Source of the DNA: Candidatus Poribacteria bacterium
Lineage (GTDB): Bacteria > Poribacteria > WGA-4E > GCA-2687025
Direction of reading: 5' to 3'
DNA: 9,840 bases
NCBI GenBank assembly: GCA_027625215.1
Contig: JAQBWJ010000030.1
Span: 1-9,840, forward strand
The translations under genes were made by a program, and so were the position numbers. Under the pieces are notes generated by a model. That model was not told where the DNA came from, did not search any database, and saw only the letters and a program-made list of their open reading frames with translations. Shown here one piece after another: positions 6,939-9,840 of this stretch; position 1 is the first letter of the stretch; every line of letters begins with the position of its first letter.

Positions 6939-7265
6939 ATGTCAACATCGAAGACTCATCCGCAACGGATTCGCGTCGCGCCCACACAGGACCCCTTCTT
7001 CGGGGTGCGCTACGGCGAGCCGCACGATCCCACCGTAAACCGACGCGCCCGCCTCCGAATCGACGAAGTGTCGAACGGCTTCCCGCTGGACGGAGCCGAT
7101 CCCGATTTCGCGTTCGTCCACCTTTTGCAGAAGCCGACCATCGGGCAACCTGTCGTGTGGGCGTCGCGGGGAACGAACTATCTGACGCTCTACGACGCGA
7201 CGATGTTCGGCGGCGGCATCGCGTTCGTCGTGACGGGGTTCGTATACGACAACCGCCGTTCTTGA
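6939..7265 (+). CDS. Hypothetical protein, 108 residues, no recognised family
   Basis: I do not recognise this protein. It has no signal peptide. The N-terminal 45 residues are basic and polar; the C-terminal half is more hydrophobic and beta-rich in appearance, with PTIGQPVVWASRG at about 66-78 and a Gly-rich hydrophobic run, MFGGGIAFVVTGFVYD, near the end. That run is short and broken by glycines, so a true membrane helix is doubtful. I chose the ATG at 6939 because AAGG (6927-6930) lies 8 bases upstream; the GTG at 6933 is too close to that site. Synonymous-looking coding character (GC-rich third positions) and a good binding site support a real gene. It follows the small TPR gene by 32 bases, and a probable terminator overlaps its stop codon, so it is likely the last gene of the transcript. 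Confidence 0.7.
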   Translation: MSTSKTHPQRIRVAPTQDPFFGVRYGEPHDPTVNRRARLRIDEVSNGFPLDGADPDFAFVHLLQKPTIGQPVVWASRGTNYLTLYDATMFGGGIAFVVTGFVYDNRRS

Positions 7266-7270
7266 TTTTT
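7232..7270 (+). terminator. Probable intrinsic terminator overlapping the end of the 108-residue gene
   Basis: Bases 7233-7240 (ACGGGGTT) pair with 7251-7259 (AACCGCCGT) in an 8-bp stem with a single bulged G at 7255. A G-T pair (7232-7260) extends it, and the loop is about 10 bases. The stem is followed by CTTGATTTTT (7261-7270). The stop codon TGA (7263-7265) lies in the T-rich tail. This would end the transcript from the sugar kinase region. The bulge and interrupted T-run make it less than ideal. Confidence 0.5.
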
Positions 7271-7361
7271 GTACCGACGCGCGGGGGAACCCTATTCACC
7301 GACTTCAGGCGAGGTTCTTATCGCCAATTCTCTCGGTAATGCAACGCGAACGGAGAAAACG

Positions 7362-8642
7362 GTGTTGTTCAGTATTTGGACGATGGCGCTAATCGCGGCG
7401 ACGCCCGTCGTGGAGGTTGAGGAGATCGTGGCGACGTGCGAGTCGCCGAACAACGGCGCGGGACCGCTCTGGTGCTACGGCGCGACGCTGATCGTACGCG
7501 ACGGCGACCGCGTGTACGCCAGCGCGATGGAGACGGGCAAGGACGTGCCACCGCTCTGCAACACGCGATGGCGGCTGTTCGGTCGCTCGGATGACGGCGC
7601 GTGGGAACTGCTTGCCCAACCGGACGGCTTTCGACATCGCGAGCCGTGCCCGCTCGCGCGGATCGGCGACGGGAGGCTCGTCCTCTCGGTGAACCCTTCC
7701 ACTCAACCCGTCGGGACACAGTACGGCGAGTGCGATCCGCACCTGCTCGCGTTTGAGGTGGGCTCGTGGAACGCGAACACACTCCGACCGCCTTGGTCGG
7801 GGAGCCCGAAGTATACGGACCATTCCTATCGCGGTTTCGCGGCGAACGGCGACACGGGCGAACTGCTCGCGGTCAACATCGACTCGCCGTCGGGCGACCA
7901 GTACTGGTCGTACCGCAACGGAGCGGGTGAATGGGCGGGCAAGGGCTCCGTCGCCTTCCCGATCCGTTCGTGTTATCCACAAGTCGCCGTGTCGAACGGC
8001 AGCGGACACATCATGGCGATTGGCGATATCGTGGAACCTGTCAAAGAGTGGCAGGCGTTCAAGTTCGAGAAGTCCGGGCGTCAGTGGGACTACGTCTTTC
8101 GACGCCTGTTTTATTCCTATTCACCCAACATGAGCGCGACGCCGTTCTCCGAACCGCTTGAAATCGACAACGTGGATGACACCTCTGGGCACATCCGCAA
8201 TCTCGGCATGTGGCTCGGCGGCGACGGCGCGGCGCATCTGCTGTACACGAAACAGTCGGTGCAGTCCGCCGCGATGCGCGACAAGTTCTTCCCCGACACT
8301 CCGCTGACGAACTCGCTCGAATACGTCGTTGTGAAGGACGGCGCGATCATCGAGCACCGCACGTTGACGAAAGGCGGCGAGGGCGAGTCGGGCGAGTCCG
8401 TCGGGATGGCGCGGTTCCACGCTACGGCGGACGGCGAACTCCACGTCGTCTATTACGCGAACGGGCGCAACGCGCTCATGCGGGTGCGCGACGGGGCGAT
8501 CACCGAACTCCCGTTGAAACAGGCGTTCTCGACATTCTTCACGGCGGCGGAACGCGGCGGGTCGAAGCCGTCAAACACGCTCGACCTGTTCGGGGTGACG
8601 AATCGCGGCGACACGCTGCAATATGCCCGCATTCGCCTCTGA
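7362..8642 (+). CDS. Probable secreted beta-propeller-like protein, unknown function
   Basis: A protein of 426 residues that I cannot place in a named family. The first 15 residues (read as MLFSIWTMALIAATP) look like a short export signal, though without the usual basic start. The rest has the look of a beta-propeller: repeated beta-strand, turn and tryptophan patterns, such as RSDDGAWELL, NGAGEWAGKG, GNGRNALMRVRDG-like segments and SGRQWDYVF, resembling Asp-box (BNR) blades of sialidase-like folds. Several Cys residues (CESPN, LWCY, CNTRW, EPCP, GECDP, RSCYP) lie in the first half and could pair if the protein is exported. I chose the GTG at 7362 because GGAG (7352-7355) is 6 bases upstream. 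An open frame reaches back to 7269 and an ATG lies at 7383, but neither has a better site. The 7271-7361 gap shows no convincing promoter. Binding or hydrolysis of glycans is possible but unproven. Confidence 0.75.
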   Translation: MLFSIWTMALIAATPVVEVEEIVATCESPNNGAGPLWCYGATLIVRDGDRVYASAMETGKDVPPLCNTRWRLFGRSDDGAWELLAQPDGFRHREPCPLARIGDGRLVLSVNPSTQPVGTQYGECDPHLLAFEVGSWNANTLRPPWSGSPKYTDHSYRGFAANGDTGELLAVNIDSPSGDQYWSYRNGAGEWAGKGSVAFPIRSCYPQVAVSNGSGHIMAIGDIVEPVKEWQAFKFEKSGRQWDYVFRRLFYSYSPNMSATPFSEPLEIDNVDDTSGHIRNLGMWLGGDGAAHLLYTKQSVQSAAMRDKFFPDTPLTNSLEYVVVKDGAIIEHRTLTKGGEGESGESVGMARFHATADGELHVVYYANGRNALMRVRDGAITELPLKQAFSTFFTAAERGGSKPSNTLDLFGVTNRGDTLQYARIRL

Positions 8643-8685
8643 CACGTCATCAAAAGTCGGAACATACGCGAAACAAGGAGCCCCG

Positions 8686-9543
8686 ATGCGCTACGGCGTC
8701 CCGATCCGCATGACGCTGAACGCCGTTCGCGGCGGCGCGGAGATCGTCTACGAGCTCCACCCGACGAAGTTCACCCATCTTGCGATGAAGCAACAGATGC
8801 GGCGACACGGCTTTTACGAACCAAGCACGAGCCGTCTGCTGCTGCGTCTGCTTCGAGAGGGCGACACGTTCGTCGATATCGGCGCGCATTTCGGGTACTA
8901 CACGCTGATCGCGTCGCGCGTCGTCGGGAATCGCGGGCGCGTCCTCGCCGTCGAGGGCGATGGAGACAACATCGCGCACCTGCGCCGCCACATCGAGTTG
9001 AACGGCGCGGAGAACGTCGAGGTCGTCCACCGAATCCTCGACGCCGACAAGCGTACCCGCGAGTTCTGGACGAACCCCGACAACGACGGCGGTCACGCGC
9101 TCTGGGACATCGGCGAATGTTCCGTCAACGTCCGAAGCCGCCGCAACCCGCAACCCAAATCTGTCGAAACGGAGACGCTCGACGCGACGCTGGACGCGCA
9201 TCGCATCGACCACATCCAACTGTTGAAGATCGACACGGAAGGCGCGGAGCACGCGATTCTTCAAGGCGCGACGGTCGCGCTCGCGCGAGGCGATATCCGG
9301 TTCGTCATTGTCGAGATCAACGAGTTCGCACTGGAGCGGATGGGGTCGTCGCAGATGGCGTTGAGGGCGTTTGCGGCGGAGCGCGGGTACGCGACCTATT
9401 TCCCGGCGCAGGACGGTTCGGAGCCGACGTTTCTGCCCGACGACAAACGAATCGAACCGCCGGATGAGTTGTTCGCGTTCAACGTGCTTTTCGCCCGTCC
9501 CGACGACATCGCCGCCTATTGGGGCAACTCCTCGAACGGGTGA
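8686..9543 (+). CDS. FkbM-family SAM-dependent methyltransferase
   Basis: A cytoplasmic methyltransferase of 285 residues, normal for the family, that uses S-adenosylmethionine to O-methylate a sugar or related hydroxyl. Motif I is FVDIGAHFGYYTLIAS (62-77, Gly-rich SAM loop); the acidic end of strand 2 is AVEGDGDN (88-95). The family hallmark LLKIDTEGAEHAILQGA lies at 179-195, followed by FVIVEIN (206-212). I chose the ATG at 8686 because AAGGAG (8675-8680) sits 5 bases upstream, the strongest Shine-Dalgarno in the window. An ATG at 8623 would overlap the preceding gene and lacks such a site. It starts 43 bases after the propeller-like gene and is probably co-transcribed with it. FkbM enzymes often act on surface glycans or secondary metabolites, but no glycosyltransferase or biosynthetic cluster is visible here, so the substrate is open. 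Confidence 0.93.
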   Translation: MRYGVPIRMTLNAVRGGAEIVYELHPTKFTHLAMKQQMRRHGFYEPSTSRLLLRLLREGDTFVDIGAHFGYYTLIASRVVGNRGRVLAVEGDGDNIAHLRRHIELNGAENVEVVHRILDADKRTREFWTNPDNDGGHALWDIGECSVNVRSRRNPQPKSVETETLDATLDAHRIDHIQLLKIDTEGAEHAILQGATVALARGDIRFVIVEINEFALERMGSSQMALRAFAAERGYATYFPAQDGSEPTFLPDDKRIEPPDELFAFNVLFARPDDIAAYWGNSSNG

Positions 9544-9561
9544 CGCGCCCCTCTGCGTCAC
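9540..9561. terminator. Hairpin shared by two convergent stop codons, candidate bidirectional terminator
   Basis: GTGACGC (9540-9546) pairs perfectly with GCGTCAC (9555-9561) around the 8-base loop GCCCCTCT. The left arm contains the TGA stop of the methyltransferase gene and the right arm, read on the other strand, contains the TGA stop of the solute-binding protein gene. The hairpin forms in RNA from either direction, so it could end both transcripts or protect both 3' ends. No T-run follows on either side, so classical intrinsic termination is uncertain. Confidence 0.4.
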
Positions 9562-9840
9562 GGCTGTCCGCCGAACCACTTCGCGTAGATGCGGTCGTAC
9601 GCCCCCGACGTGCGGAGTTTCAACAACGCCCGATTGATCGGCTCGCGGAGCGGACTGCCTTCGGGCATCGCAATCCCGTAGTATTGGTGGTCGAAGAGAG
9701 GTCCGACGATCTCCATGTCCTTCGGAGCCGCCTGCGCCATGTAGTAGCGGATCGCGGGCGCGTCGAACACGACGGCGTCCACCTCCTTGCGGTGAATCAT
9801 CGCGTAGGCGTCTTCAATCTCGTGGACGGGGACGACGGTC
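9558..9840 (-). CDS. Family 3 extracellular solute-binding protein, C-terminal part (5' end beyond window)
   Basis: The last 93 residues of a periplasmic substrate-binding protein of an ABC importer, of the type that binds polar amino acids. The visible part includes the return strand and ligand-lobe motif KEVDAVVFDAPAIRYYM, then the family's closing signature: YYGIAMPEGSPLREPINRAL followed by LKLRTSGAYDRIYAKWFGG. The full protein would be about 250-280 residues, so roughly two thirds lies to the right of 9840, with any signal peptide. The ATG at 9798-9800 is internal, because the open frame and family-like sequence continue upstream (VVPVHEIEDAYA). Ligand identity (glutamine, arginine, glutamate or other) cannot be read from this part. 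It is convergent with the methyltransferase gene, 14 bases apart, and is not functionally tied to it. Transporter permease and ATPase genes, if linked, are outside the window. Confidence 0.93.
   Translation of the reverse strand, partial: TVVPVHEIEDAYAMIHRKEVDAVVFDAPAIRYYMAQAAPKDMEIVGPLFDHQYYGIAMPEGSPLREPINRALLKLRTSGAYDRIYAKWFGGQP

Noticed and set aside
7269..7361. Earlier start of the propeller-like protein at the TTG at 7269.
   Set aside because: It would put about 31 polar residues ahead of the hydrophobic signal-like segment, and the site overlaps the terminator T-run; the GTG at 7362 has a proper binding site.
1..9840. Search by eye for tRNA genes, CRISPR repeats, insertion sequences, attachment sites, toxin-antitoxin pairs and defence genes.
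   Set aside because: None seen; the window is ordinary tightly packed coding sequence apart from the points listed.

Overview
The window is GC-rich (clearly over 60% G+C by eye) and densely coded. Genes use ATG, GTG and TTG starts with recognisable purine-rich ribosome binding sites. A lipoprotein signal and a secreted-type TPR protein fit a diderm, Gram-negative-like bacterium. Nothing here (no rRNA, no marker gene) fixes the phylum, and the large share of TPR and orphan proteins suggests a little-studied lineage. I see no mobile element, CRISPR array, tRNA, prophage or defence system, and the gene content looks chromosomal.

Left block (1-2160, minus strand, read right to left): a 93-residue single-pass membrane protein, a TPR lipoprotein 30 bases further on, then an ECF-type RNA polymerase sigma factor that runs off the left edge. 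A well-formed sigma70-type promoter (TTGACC-17-TATACT) precedes the membrane protein gene. A possible ECF-type promoter lies just before the sigma gene, which would allow autoregulation.

Middle block (2373-7270, plus strand): a large exported TPR protein whose reading frame is broken by an apparent one-base loss near 3450, a diacylglycerol-kinase-family lipid kinase 22 bases further on, a 1-phosphofructokinase-family (PfkB) sugar kinase with its own candidate promoter, a 106-residue TPR protein and a 108-residue orphan protein. A bulged GC-rich stem followed by a T-run at 7232-7270 looks like the end of this transcript.

Right block: a 426-residue probable secreted beta-propeller-like orphan and an FkbM-family methyltransferase with a strong Shine-Dalgarno (plus strand). 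These converge on the C-terminal part of a family 3 solute-binding protein (minus strand) that enters from the right edge. The two convergent stop codons sit in opposite arms of one perfect hairpin.

No clearly new multi-gene system can be shown from this sequence. The points most worth a second look are the frameshifted TPR gene, the membrane protein/TPR lipoprotein/ECF sigma cluster with its possible self-directed promoter, the two orphan proteins, and the hairpin shared by two stop codons.
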